Source: Spiroplasma attinicola
GTDB lineage: Bacteria; Bacillota_I; Bacilli_A; Mycoplasmatales; VBWQ01
Direction of reading: 5' to 3'
Assembly: GCF_023509825.1 (NCBI RefSeq)
Contig: NZ_JAKQXY010000001.1
Location: 558,001 to 622,000, forward strand
DNA length: 64,000 nt
Shown here: one piece after another, positions 24,134 to 33,724 of the stretch
Layout of the letters: every line of letters starts with the position of its first letter
Numbering within the stretch: position 1 is the stretch's first letter
Translations under genes and position numbers: made by a program
The notes under the pieces: generated by a model
Told to the model about the DNA's origin: nothing
The model's database searches: none
Seen by the model: only the letters and a program-made list of their open reading frames with translations

Positions 24134-25609
24134 ATGAGTAAAAATAATGATTTATTAAATAATAATAACGAGCAAAAAGAAAAGGAAACTAAAGAAACAA
24201 AATTGAATCAATCTAACTCAGATAAATCAGAAGTAGCAAAAGAAGTTAAAACTGTAAGTAAAAATAATGATTTTGCTAATGATGATGGTATTATTGATTT
24301 AAATTTATATAGCCATATTGCTAGTACTCTTTTTAATAGCTTAAGTAATCCAATTGTTAGAAATGAAATTAAAGTTAATGAAAATATTTTAAAATATACT
24401 GAATTACAAATTTCAAATTTGTTTTTTTTAGAATCAGCTTTAAGTAAAGAATTAGTTGGAAAAAAATTAGCAAAAGAATTTTTACAATTAACAGCTAATA
24501 TTACTGATCTTGCTTTAACAGTTAATAAAAGTCAAAAAAAGACCGCAATTGAAATTTTAGAAGATAGTAATTTATTAGTTGTAACTATTATTAATAGTTG
24601 TAAAGGTGTTGAAAGAGAATTATTAGAACGTTTTCAAACTGTTAATAGTGAATCATTTAAAAATATTAATAATCAAATTTCTGCATTAAATAATTTTAAT
24701 ACTGAAACTGAAGTTCAATCAACTCAATTACATCAAGAATCAGAAAATGATTTTAATCAAAATAATCAAGAGCAAAATGACTTAAATCAACAACAGCCAG
24801 TAAATCCTAATATGAAAAACTTAAATAATGTTGATATGGCTAACTTATCAAAATTAGGTGTATTGCCACAACATCCTGGAACAAATCCTAATTTTTATCC
24901 TTATTTAAGTAAACCAAAAGCTGTTCCAATTTTAAAAAAAGTTTTATCAGGAATGTTACTAACTTCAGTTTTATTTATTGTTGTTACAATTATTATTTCT
25001 ACTTTTGTTAAAGGCGATTTAACTTTAATTGCTGGAACAGATGGTGTAGAAGCAACAAAAATTCACTTTGTTTTAAGTAAAGCAAATAGTTGATTAATTC
25101 CAGTAATGACAATAGTTTTATACATTGGCTTTGCTTATAGTTTTATTAAGACACCACGATCTCAACGAGATAAATATCATCTTTCTTATTTTATGTTAGG
25201 ATTGTTGTTATTCTGATTAATTGTTACAGTTGCTAATTCTTTTTATCAAACAAGTGATAGTTATTATCATAGTTACTTTAAAACAAGACTTGAAAAAGAT
25301 CAAACTTTAAATCCAGACATTGTTAAAGATATGAAAAACTTACCTAACTTTATTGTTTTCCGTATTTTCTCAATTATTACTTCAGCAGTTTCTATTTTAC
25401 CTTTATTCATTATAGTTGTATTAATGTTAATTAATCCAAGACTTGATAGAAATAAAGTAATGCGTGCTAATAGTGAATATCAAAATGCAATTAGTGCTGC
25501 TTTAAGTGGTAAAAAATATGATATGGATCAATCTTTATTTGATAAAAGTGATGAACCAAAAACAAAAAAGAAATCTCGCAGAAAAGCAGAATTTAGTGGT
25601 AGATTTTAA
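24134..25609 (+). CDS. multi-pass membrane protein with Asn/Gln-rich cytoplasmic part, unknown function
   Basis: 491 aa, ATG at 24134 after AGAGGTG. Residues 1-260 are hydrophilic, with an Asn/Gln-rich stretch at about 195-230, and no signal peptide. From residue ~270 there are about four hydrophobic segments: MLLTSVLFIVVTIIIS, WLIPVMTIVLYIGFAYSFI, LGLLLFWLIVTVANSF, and ITSAVSILPLFIIVVLML. The C-terminus is strongly basic (KKKSRRK). No family recognised. The gene is downstream of holA with its own TATAAT at 24100-24105. Confidence 0.75.
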
Positions 25610-25633
25610 AAAATTGTTTAATAAATAAATAAT

Positions 25634-25667
25634 AAAAAAGTAGTTCTCTTATTGAACTACTTTTTTG
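25634..25667. terminator. bidirectional terminator between convergent genes
   Basis: AAAAAAGTAGTTC pairs with GAACTACTTTTTT around TCTTATT. A/T runs on both sides let it end both the membrane-protein gene (+) and rpsT (-). The TAG stop of rpsT lies in the stem. Confidence 0.88.
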
Positions 25668-25932
25668 CTTTTTCTTTAATTTTATTAAGTTTATTAGTCA
25701 TTTTTGATTTTTTATTAGCTGCTTTATTAGGATGAAAAATTCCTTTACTTGCAGCTTTATCAACTAAACTAGAATATTCATTTACTAATTCTTGAGAATT
25801 TTTATCTTTGTTATTAATTGCTGCAACAGTTTTATTATAAGAAGTTTTTACTTTACTTTTAAAACTTTTATTAATTTGATGATCTTTTTCATTAGTTTTA
25901 ATTCTTTTAATTTGTGATTTAATATTTGCCAT
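25657..25932 (-). CDS. rpsT: 30S ribosomal protein S20
   Basis: 91 aa, very basic, starting MANIKSQIKRIKTNEK, the family signature, with KSFKSKVKTSYNKTVAAI in the middle and KAASKGIFHPNKAANKKSKM towards the end. It binds 16S rRNA early in 30S assembly. GGAGCAAT precedes the start on the minus strand. It is convergent with the preceding gene and shares its terminator. Confidence 0.97.
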   Translation of the reverse strand: MANIKSQIKRIKTNEKDHQINKSFKSKVKTSYNKTVAAINNKDKNSQELVNEYSSLVDKAASKGIFHPNKAANKKSKMTNKLNKIKEKAKK

Positions 25933-26132
25933 TATTGCTCCTTAATTGGTTTTCAAGTTTTATTTAGACTATTTAAAACAAAAATTATTATAACAAATAA
26001 CTTTTAATAATGTAAGATAGTTTTTTCTTTTTGTTCTTTTTATTTTAATTATTAAAAATTCCACGAACTATGTGCTGTTTTAAAATAAAAAAAGATATAT
26101 GATAAATTCATAAACTTAAAGGGGGTTTATTT

Positions 26133-26675
26133 ATGAAAAGATTTTTAATCGCATTAACTGGCTTAGTCGGTATTAGTGCTGTATCAGTAGCACCAATTGT
26201 AAGTCAAAATCATCAAAAAGTTGATACCATTCAACAATTCGCTACGGCAAAAGAATGAAATATTAATAATGCTATTGTTAAACAATATGTAGATGCTAAT
26301 GGTTGATTATATTTTGCAATTGATAATATTAATTTATCATCAATCGGAATTAATAGTATTAATGCTTTGCATACATATAATACAATTGAAATTCCTGGCA
26401 TAAAAGTAAAATTTGATGATTATACAGCATTGACAGGAGATTCATGAAAAGCTAATAGAAATCTTGGTTCAGAAGATTGATATCGTATGTTTAAAAAAAC
26501 TGTTGGTTGAACTACTATGACTTTAGAAAGTGCTGCAAGTATTTGATATAGTAATTCTGGTGACTTAATGATGCGCTTAGCATATCATGGATCAATTCTT
26601 AATTATATTCCACCAAGAGTTACAGATGGAGGAACGATTGCTTTTGAAAGTGGTTCTGTAGTTAAATTTTATTAA
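26133..26675 (+). CDS. small secreted protein, unknown function
   Basis: 180 aa. The N-terminus MKRFLIALTGLVGISAVSVAPIV is a signal peptide without a lipobox Cys, similar in style to the M60 peptidase leader in this window. The mature part is rich in Trp (all TGA), Tyr, Ser and Asn and has no obvious motif; it contains an uncharged, probably beta-rich body. GGGGG lies 7 bases before the ATG. The many TGA codons break it into pieces under the standard code. Probably a surface or exported factor; single-gene unit ending at a terminator. Confidence 0.75.
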
Positions 26676-26680
26676 AAAGA

Positions 26681-26717
26681 AAAATATCAGATAAGTTATT
26701 TATCTGATATTTTTTAT
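26681..26717 (+). terminator. terminator
   Basis: AAATATCAGATA pairs with TATCTGATATTTTTT around AGTTATT; ends the small secreted-protein gene. Confidence 0.9.
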
Positions 26718-26845
26718 TGCTTTATTTTTGTAATTTTCATAAAATTTTTCTTATGTTATAATTTTACCAAAATGTGAAAGGAAGGTAACGATAACAATAA
26801 ATTTGATTTAATAAATTATTTAGTAAAAAATACTTGGAGGAAACT

Positions 26846-27781
26846 ATGAACTTTATTAAAAAGAATTCGAAACATATTTTAATGGGATTAACACTGTCTT
26901 TTTTTGTTTTAATGTTAGGTTTAGGACTTGGATTATCAGCTTTTGGGATGGGAATGGAAAGTCAACGATTTATTACTAGTGTTGATAAGGTAATTGATAA
27001 GTATATTCCAAAAGGTAAAGTTGTCCTTAATGGCAAAGGTCAATATTTTGATACAACTTATGTCCTTTTACGAAAGGCATATGAAGATGATGTTCAATCA
27101 ACATTAACACTTGAAAAACAAAATGATGAAGAGGTTATGAACTTTTGAAAACTTTATGCTGATACTAAATTTGATCAACAATGAAAATCAAAAATTGATA
27201 ATAAAGAAGATATTGATATTAATGAGTTTTCACATGCTGTAGTACAATTTGATATTGAAATTGCTAAACAATTTCATAATTATGCTTTTACTCATTCGGG
27301 ACTTGGATGAATTCGTCAAAAAAAAGTATTATCACAATTATGAGGTTCAAATTTTGCTAATACTGCACTTTATCAAGAAGCACAACAAGATGAAATAATT
27401 CTTGATCAAGCAGAATATAAAGCAGGAACATATATTGTGAACAATAAAGTTGCATTTATCAATAAACAATTGCAACAAGTTACTGTTGTACTAGAAATTC
27501 CTGATATGTTTAAAGATAGTGATTCTGTTAGAAATACATTAATGAAAAATGAAAATGACACACAGGTACCTGTTCAAATTTCAGTTGATGATTTATATCA
27601 TCCAAACTACACAAAAATGTTTCAACAAACTCGCATTGGTGCAATCTTTTTAATCATTCTTACACCTATTTTTGGAATCGTATTTATTGCTTCTAGTTTA
27701 GTTGGATATTCTGTCCTTTTAAAAATGAATTGAAGTAGAAACTTACTTAATAAAATGAGAATAAATAAAGCAAGAGTATAG
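26846..27781 (+). CDS. membrane protein with two terminal transmembrane segments, unknown function
   Basis: 311 aa from ATG 26846, placed 6 bases after TGGAGG. Hydrophobic segments at residues about 12-36 (ILMGLTLSFFVLMLGLGLGLSAFGM) and 265-290 (IGAIFLIILTPIFGIVFIASSLVGYSVL) bracket a ~225-residue hydrophilic domain, which may be extracellular. No family recognised. The upstream in-frame TTG at 26834 is not the start because it would swallow the ribosome site. The TAG stop lies inside the terminator stem. Confidence 0.75.
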
Positions 27782-27807
27782 GTTTTACCTATACTTTTTT
27801 GTTTTTA
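27775..27807 (+). terminator. terminator overlapping the stop codon
   Basis: AGTATAGG/CCTATACT 8-bp stem followed by TTTTTGTTTTT. Confidence 0.88.
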
Positions 27808-27925
27808 AGTTTAAAAAATATCGAAAAATTAAAAAATTATTGATAAATAAAGTTTAAAGTTTTATACTAAATTTGGATTGTAAGAAGAGGCAAAATTTGA
27901 AAAAAATAAAATAAGGGGAAAAATT

Positions 27926-28915
27926 ATGCCAAAAAATACTTATGAATCTATGAATCTTTATCAAATTAATAATCAAGAAACAGTGATTTTATTAAAAGTT
28001 GAAGAAGATAAAAAATTATTTTCAGTTTGAGTGGGAAATTCTGAAATTGATAAAAATACTCATGAGGAACCGTTAATTTTAAAGATTAATAATAAAGATA
28101 TTTTTTTCTATAAAAGTGGCATTAAGGAAATTAATCAAAAAGATTTAATTCTTGATGAAATTAATCAAGAATATCAATTAACTAATCTTCAAAAACAAGA
28201 AACATTGTATACTTTTGCTGAAAAAATTGATCAAACTAATTTAAGCCAAAAGATTATTTTATTGGAATTGAAAAATGAGTATTTAACTAAAGAAAGTTGA
28301 TCTTTAAAGCAAGACAATATTATGTTAGATATAAAAAATCAGTATTTAACTAAAGAAAATTACTCTTTAAAGCAAGATAATATTATCTTAGATATAAAAA
28401 ATGGTGACTTAAATTTAAAAAATAGTGATTTAAAATTAGAAGCTGAGGAAATTTTAGATCAAAAAGAGCCTTGAAAAAGAGAAGTAAAAAAATTAAAACA
28501 ACAAATTATTGAATTACAAAATGAAAATAAAATCCAAAAATTACATATTAATGAGTTATCTAATGCTAAAGATAGTTTATGCAAAGTAGTTGGAACATCA
28601 TTTGATGTTCATGAAATCGTAACAAACAAAACTAAAGAATTACTTGATGTAAAAGGAAGACCAAAAGAACAATACAAAAGTTTTGTTAAGCAAATTGCAT
28701 TTGTAACACAAACATTCCTTGACAAATTGGAAAAACCTAAAAATTTCAATTATGAAAATGAACAATCTAAGTTAATAAAGAAGTTTTATGATGATGAAAT
28801 TGCATCTGCAATGGAAAAATGAAAATCTTTCGATAAAACACCTAAACAAATCAAACAGGAAGTTTTAAAAAATAAAAAACGATTAGACAAAATTACAGAA
28901 GAATATGAATTTTAA
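27926..28915 (+). CDS. coiled-coil protein with internal tandem repeat, unknown function
   Basis: 329 aa, ATG at 27926 after AAGGGG. Residues 1-105 are Glu/Lys/Asn-rich; residues 115-156 hold two near-identical 21-residue units (63-bp DNA repeats); residues about 170-210 form a coiled coil (REVKKLKQQIIELQNENK); the C-terminal ~115 residues look like a compact folded domain (DVHEIVTNKTKELLDVKG to KRLDKITEEYEF). No family recognised. It is the first gene of a small island of lineage-specific genes. Confidence 0.7.
28268..28393 (+). repeat. two tandem 63-bp repeats inside a coding gene
   Basis: Units 28268-28330 and 28331-28393 encode (L/I)KN(E/Q)YLTKE...SLKQDNI.LD in frame; a third, decayed start (IKNGDLNLKN) follows. 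Length is a multiple of three, so copy number could vary without a frameshift. Confidence 0.85.
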
Positions 28916-28940
28916 AGTGGAGTAATATACTACCACTTTT
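28914..28940 (+). terminator. terminator
   Basis: AAAGTGG...GTA pairs with TAC...CCACTTTT just after the coiled-coil gene stop. Confidence 0.75.
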
Positions 28941-28973
28941 CTTATTTTAGAAAGAAAATTAAAAAAGAGTAAT

Positions 28974-29002
28974 TTGTTTTTTGTTGATTTTTCCAGTATA
29001 AT
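28974..29002 (+). promoter_or_regulatory. sigma-A type promoter
   Basis: TTGTTT (28974-28979), 17-bp spacer, TATAAT (28997-29002), about 40 bp before the next small gene. Confidence 0.75.
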
Positions 29003-29042
29003 TATTATGTTAACATAGGAAATGTTAAATATTGGTGATGCT

Positions 29043-29324
29043 ATGAGTTATTATTTTAAAAGTAAATATCAGTTTTCAGACCACGGACTATTAAGAATTA
29101 AAAATCGTTTAAAAGTAAAAAAAATGAGCGATTTAGAATTAAAAAGTTATTGTGAAGAATTAATTGATACAAGCCATGAAATAGATGAAACAAAAACTTA
29201 CAAATATGTTAAAGTTAATAAAACAGATTTATACTTTATTATTAAGAAAATTGATAACCTTATTATAACTTTGACACCAATGAAACCAGAAAAATTATTA
29301 TCAAACTTAGAAAAAGATTTATAA
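29043..29324 (+). CDS. small protein, DUF4258/BrnT-like pattern
   Basis: 93 aa if it starts at the ATG at 29043, which has GGTGAT 5 bases before it; the upstream ATG at 29022 has its AGGA only one base away and is less likely. The N-terminal pattern FSDHGLLRIKNRL recalls the F..HA..R...R start of DUF4258 and related RNase-fold toxins, followed by a strand-rich part (YKYVKVNKTDLYFIIKKIDNLIITLTPM). This is a weak resemblance, and no antitoxin-like partner is obvious, so no function is assigned. Confidence 0.6.
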   Translation: MSYYFKSKYQFSDHGLLRIKNRLKVKKMSDLELKSYCEELIDTSHEIDETKTYKYVKVNKTDLYFIIKKIDNLIITLTPMKPEKLLSNLEKDL

Positions 29325-29368
29325 TTTTAATTAAAAAATAACAAAAAAATCAAAAGGTGAAATAAATA

Positions 29369-29968
29369 ATGAATTTAAAAAGTTCATGATGAATGTTACT
29401 TTTAATGGCAGTTGTTTTAATCATTTTTATTGTTTCTTCAATTGGATCAAGGAAACGAAAAAGAGAAGAAAAACAAAAACGCCAAAAAGAAGTAAAAGAT
29501 ATAATTAAATCTTATATGCGTGACGAGTTAGATTTACGTCATAAAACAATTGAATTTGATCAAGTAATTGCTCGTAGCAATAAAGAATATCGTTATCGTG
29601 ATGTTTTTGATGTTGTCGTTAAACTTTATGACTCAAAGAAAAATGATTTATACGCAACAAAAGCATTTGAGGTTGAAGGATTTGCCAAACAAATTTCAAA
29701 GAAACAATTTGAAACAATTTGAAAGGTTAATGGTGAATTAGATTTAGAGGAAACTCTAAAAAGAATTAATTTAGCTAAGAATCGTAAAGCAATCAAAATT
29801 AAAAAGCGTGATCCAGAAACGAAAAAAATGCTTGCACAAGAAAAAGCAGATTTAAAAGCAAGTTTAGAAGCAGAAAAACAATTGGCAAAAGATAAAAAGA
29901 AACAAGTAAAAAATTATCAAAAACCAAAATTACCACCTTCTGAAAAATTTTCTGGTTTTAAAGATTAA
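29369..29968 (+). CDS. single-pass membrane protein with charged tail, unknown function
   Basis: 199 aa, ATG at 29369 after AAAGGTGA. Residues 5-22 (SWWMLLLMAVVLIIFIVSS; the two Trp codons are TGA) form a membrane anchor followed by a very basic stretch GSRKRKREEKQKRQKEVK, which predicts the C-terminal part to be cytoplasmic. Residues 35-125 may be a folded domain; residues 130-185 are a charged coiled coil rich in Lys, Glu and Ala. No family recognised. Follows the small DUF4258-like gene by 44 bp, probably in one transcript. Confidence 0.72.
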
Positions 29969-29988
29969 CAATTTCACTATAAATTTCT

Positions 29989-30018
29989 AAATTCAGATAT
30001 CTTTATCTGAATTTTTTT
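29989..30018 (+). terminator. terminator
   Basis: AAATTCAGAT/ATCTGAATTT stem with ATCTTT loop and T-run. Confidence 0.9.
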
Positions 30019-30089
30019 ATTACTTGCATATTTTTTTCTTTCATATATATTAAAAACAGATAAAATTATTTTTCAGTTTGGAGTATTTA

Positions 30090-31859
30090 ATGAAAATTTA
30101 TAAAGATGATTATAAACATTTTCGTGAGTGTCAAAAGTTAACTTGATTCTTGAATGAAAAACATTATCAGTTGGCAAAAAAATTAATTGAAGAAAAAAAA
30201 ATTCTTAATTTCGTTGAATTAACTAATACTAAAACTAGTAGTAAAGTTGATGAACCAGTTACTAAAATTAGTGATTTAGAAGCTTTAATTGCTAGTAATC
30301 AAGAATTTGGTCAAGATATTGAAGATGATGATTTTTATCCTGGTGAAATGATTGCTGATGGTTTAGAAACTGGTAAATATGCTCAAAGGTATTTTCAACA
30401 AAACTATCAATCTTATAATTTTGAAACTAACCCAGTTATTGATCAAGATATAATTTTTCAAAATCAAAAGTATCAAGTTTTTTTTGAACCAAGATTTCAA
30501 TATCAAGATTGTGTAACAAAATGTGATATTTTAAAACGAAATGGTAATGATTGAGATTTAATTGAAGTTAAAGCTGTCACTTGAGTTAAAGAAGAACATA
30601 TGTGAGATTTATTATATCAATATGATATCTTAACAAAATGTGGTTTAAGAATTACTAATGTTTATATTATGTATTTAAACAATAATTATTTATTGCAAGA
30701 AAAAATTGATTTAATGGCATTATTTATTGCCAATGGTTCAACTTGACAAAAATCGCCAACAACAAAAAAAAGTTTTAGTTTATATGATTCAATTCAAAAT
30801 GAACTTGCTGAACATAATTTAGCACAAGAATATCAGAAAATTAGTGAAATTTTAGCAATTAGCGAGCCTAATAAAGTTTATGATTTTTTAACTAATAAAT
30901 ATTGTCATGAAGATCAAAAACAATTTTGTTTTCATATTTTTGATTATTTTGACCCTTTTAACACAATTTTTCAATTATATCGTTTAAGAAAAACTAAAAA
31001 AGCATTATGATTTTATCAAGAAGATTTATTATCATTACAAGATAAAAGATTATTACCTTTTATTGTTGATAATAAATTACATTATCGGCAATATCAAGTG
31101 GCAAATTTTGGTGAACAAGTGATTGATTTATCGGCGCTTACTGCCTTACAAGATGAATTAAATAATTATCAATATCCTGTTTATATGTATGATTTTGAAA
31201 CAATGAAATCAGCAATTCCAAAATTCAATCATACTAAGCCTTATCAACAAATTGTCTTTCAATATTCCGTTCATGTGTTACTTAACAAAGATTTTGATTT
31301 TAAAACTAATGCTAATATTAAACATTATCAGTTTTTAGCTGATGGTTTAGAAGACCCACGAATTGAATTAGTAAAAAATTTAGTTCATGATTTGACTAGA
31401 ATTCATGGTTTAGGAACTTATGTTGCTTATAATAAAAGTTTTGAAAAAGGAATTTTAAAAAATTTAATGTTTGAATTTAAAGAATATTTTCATGATTTAA
31501 AAGCAATTAGTCATTTAACAATTGATTTACAAGATTTTTTTAAAGGATTTAAGGTTTATAAATCAGATTTTGCTGGTTCTTTATCAATTAAAAAAACTTT
31601 ACCCGCTTTTGCTCCTGATTTTTCTTATCAAGATTTAGCAATTAGAAAAGGTGATATGGCTTCAGAAGTTTTTCGAAGAAGAGTTGAAAATAATATTTCC
31701 TTGCAAAATTGAAAAAGTAATTTTTATCAAAATATGCTTAACTATTGTACTCGCGATACTTTGGCTATGGTAATATTATTTTGACATATTAAAAGATTAG
31801 TTGAAGCGGAAACAAAGCGACGCTTTAAAGAAAGTTCATTAGAAACAGCATCATGATAA
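30090..31859 (+). CDS. DUF2779 protein: Cas4-like PD-(D/E)XK nuclease fused to an RNase H-like exonuclease domain
   Basis: 589 aa, ATG at 30090 after TTGGAG. The N-terminal ~230 residues look like a RecB/Cas4-type PD-(D/E)XK nuclease: GLETGKYAQRYF, Asp146 in KCDIL and IEVKA (Glu159, Lys161), then a WDLLYQYDIL helix with Gln. The C-terminal ~240 residues are the DUF2779 domain with a DnaQ/RNase H-like fold: YMYDFETM (Asp368, Glu370), KPYQQIVFQYSVH, YVAYNKSFEKGIL and NYCTRDTLAM. Both sets of residues fit metal-dependent nucleases, so a role in DNA repair or processing is plausible but unproven. The stop overlaps the fmt start (ATGATAA), which implies translational coupling. Confidence 0.85.
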
Positions 31860-32797
31860 AGAAAATTAACATTTTATTTATGGGAACTAATAATTTTGCT
31901 CAAGAAGTTTTAAGTACTTTACTAACAATGCCAGAAATTAATCTTGTTGGAGTTGTTTGTCAACCAGATCGCAAGATTGGTCGAAAGCAAACTATTGTTT
32001 TTTCATCAGTTAAAGAATTAGCATTAGCGAAAAAAATAACATTATTTCAACCGGAAAAAATTATTCAAGAGTATGATAATTTACAAAGGTTAACAATTGA
32101 TATGATTATTACTTGTGCTTATGGTCAATTTTTACCAGAAAAGATTTTGCTGTTGGCAAAAATTTTACCACTAAATATTCATGCTTCTTTACTACCAAAA
32201 CTTCGTGGTGGCGCGCCAATTCAATGAGCAGTTATTAATAATTTTTCTGAAACTGGAATTACTTTAATGAAAATGGTTCAAAAGATGGATGCAGGTGCAA
32301 TTTTTAGTCAAGGTAAAGTTAAAATTGATAATAATGAAACTTATAGTTCTTTACAGTTAAAATTAATTGCTTTGGCACAAAAAATGATTAAAAGTGATTT
32401 ATTAGCAATTGCTAATGGCAAAATTAAAAGTCAAGAACAAAATGAAAGCGAAGTAACCTTTGGTTTTAATATTACTCGAAAAGATGAATTAATTAATTGA
32501 AAGCAAGCTGCTAAATTAGTTTCTTGCCAAGTTCGTGGTTTGTATGATCAACCAATTGCTTACAGTACAATTGCTGGTTTTATTTATAAAATTCATCAAG
32601 TAACAATTAGTAATCAAGCATCAAAAAAATCTCCTGGAACAATTACTTTAATTAATAAATTAGGAATTTTTGTTGCAACAACTGATTTTGATATAGTTAT
32701 TACGAAGATTCAGCCTGCTGGTAAAACGGTTATTAATACTAATAACTATTTTGGTTCTAAAATTAATCCAATAAAAGTTGATTTAGTTTTTAAATAA
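31853..32797 (+). CDS. fmt: methionyl-tRNA formyltransferase
   Basis: Formylates initiator Met-tRNA. 314 aa. INILFMGTNNFAQEVL at the start, VGVVCQPDRKIGRKQ, the catalytic segment [26 protein letters not shown] (Asn/His of the active site), SGITLMKM-type segment and MDAGAIFSQ, followed by a C-terminal OB-like domain from residue ~205. ATG at 31853 overlaps the previous gene by 7 bp. Followed 12 bp later by an ECF S component. Confidence 0.96.
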
Positions 32798-32809
32798 TTA
32801 GGTGAATTA

Positions 32810-33382
32810 ATGTATCGTTTTAAATCAATTAAGTATTTAGCAACAACAGGATTAATTACTGCTTTATTAATTGTTATTGCTTATACTTCTTGTTGATTTT
32901 TTAATTGAATAGTTATTAGTTTTTTTGGTGGTACATCAACTTTACAATTATTTGATGCTTTCTTTCTTGCTTTTTGTGCTTTATTTTCAGGTCCAATGAT
33001 GTTATTTGCTGGGCCAACTGCTGGAATAATTTTTGATTTAATTAGTGGTGTCAAAATGATTATTATTCCTGCAACAATTTTAATTAGAATTTTAATGTTT
33101 TTTATTGTTAAATTACTAACAATCAAAAAATGATGATGAAGTTCTTTTTATAGTTTTTTCTTAGCAAGTTTAATTTTACTTTTTGGTTATCCACTATATT
33201 ATTTAATTATTTATCAAGATTGAGCGATTGTTATTAATGAATTAATTACTGATACAATTCAAGCTGGGTTTGCTTATCTTATTGCTCTTTTAATTTATTA
33301 TTCGTTGTTTAATCGGCAAAATAAAACTAATAATGCTTTTTGAAATGATCAGCAATTTGATTATTTGAGAAAACAAAAATAA
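32810..33382 (+). CDS. ECF transporter substrate-binding (S) component, substrate unknown
   Basis: 190 aa, ATG at 32810 after AGGTGA. About six hydrophobic segments. The segment GGTSTLQLFDAFFLAFCALFSGP followed by AGIIFDLISG matches the common S-component pattern in which a conserved Gly/Pro loop joins TM segments 2-4. Such integral membrane proteins capture vitamins or cofactors and use the shared EcfA-EcfA'-EcfT energising module, which is not in this window. The substrate cannot be inferred here. Its stop is followed at once by a terminator-like hairpin. Confidence 0.78.
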
Positions 33383-33383
33383 A

Positions 33384-33422
33384 AGAACTTCTTAATTTAG
33401 AAGTTCTTGTTAATTATTTTTT
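33384..33422. terminator. bidirectional terminator-like hairpin
   Basis: AGAACTTCT/AGAAGTTCT perfect 9-bp stem with TAATTT loop (33384-33407), then T-rich DNA. It lies between the ECF gene and the convergent Cys-rich gene. Confidence 0.75.
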
Positions 33423-33539
33423 AGTTGAATGATTATCTTCATTATTACAATTGTTACAATTCATACAGTTTGGATGTTTTCCTGCTTGAGTACAACTGCA
33501 GGTGCAGCCATAACAAGGTTTCTTGCAATTTCCTGCCAT
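33414..33539 (-). CDS. 41-aa cysteine-rich protein, metallothionein-like
   Basis: A very small gene with a strong ribosome site on the minus strand (GAAAGGAAAGGG before the ATG at 33539). The protein starts MAGNCKKPCYGCTCSC and continues to KHPNCMNCNNCNNEDNHSTKK. It has eight Cys in 41 residues, at 5, 9, 12, 14, 16, 25, 28 and 31, in CxxC, CxC and CxxC spacings, with two His. Such spacing suggests binding of zinc, copper or iron-sulfur; metallothionein or a small ribosome-associated zinc protein are possible. No known family is claimed. Flanked by a terminator on one side and by lepA, divergent, on the other. Confidence 0.72.
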   Translation of the reverse strand: MAGNCKKPCYGCTCSCTQAGKHPNCMNCNNCNNEDNHSTKK

Positions 33540-33724
33540 AAAACCCTTTCCTTTCGTTCTGATTTAAACTACTTGTAATTTCTAATTCTAACTCTTTATT
33601 TTATTTTTGCAATAGGTAATTAGTATTGGGTTATTAAATATCTTATGTTATGATTTATGATAATAAGATAGTATTTATAATACTAATTAAAAATGAATTT
33701 TTACTTAATTGATGGAGAAAATCA

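Noticed and set aside
32881-33126. Minus-strand frame inside the ECF S gene
   Set aside because: Antisense to a clear membrane protein with coupled translation to fmt.
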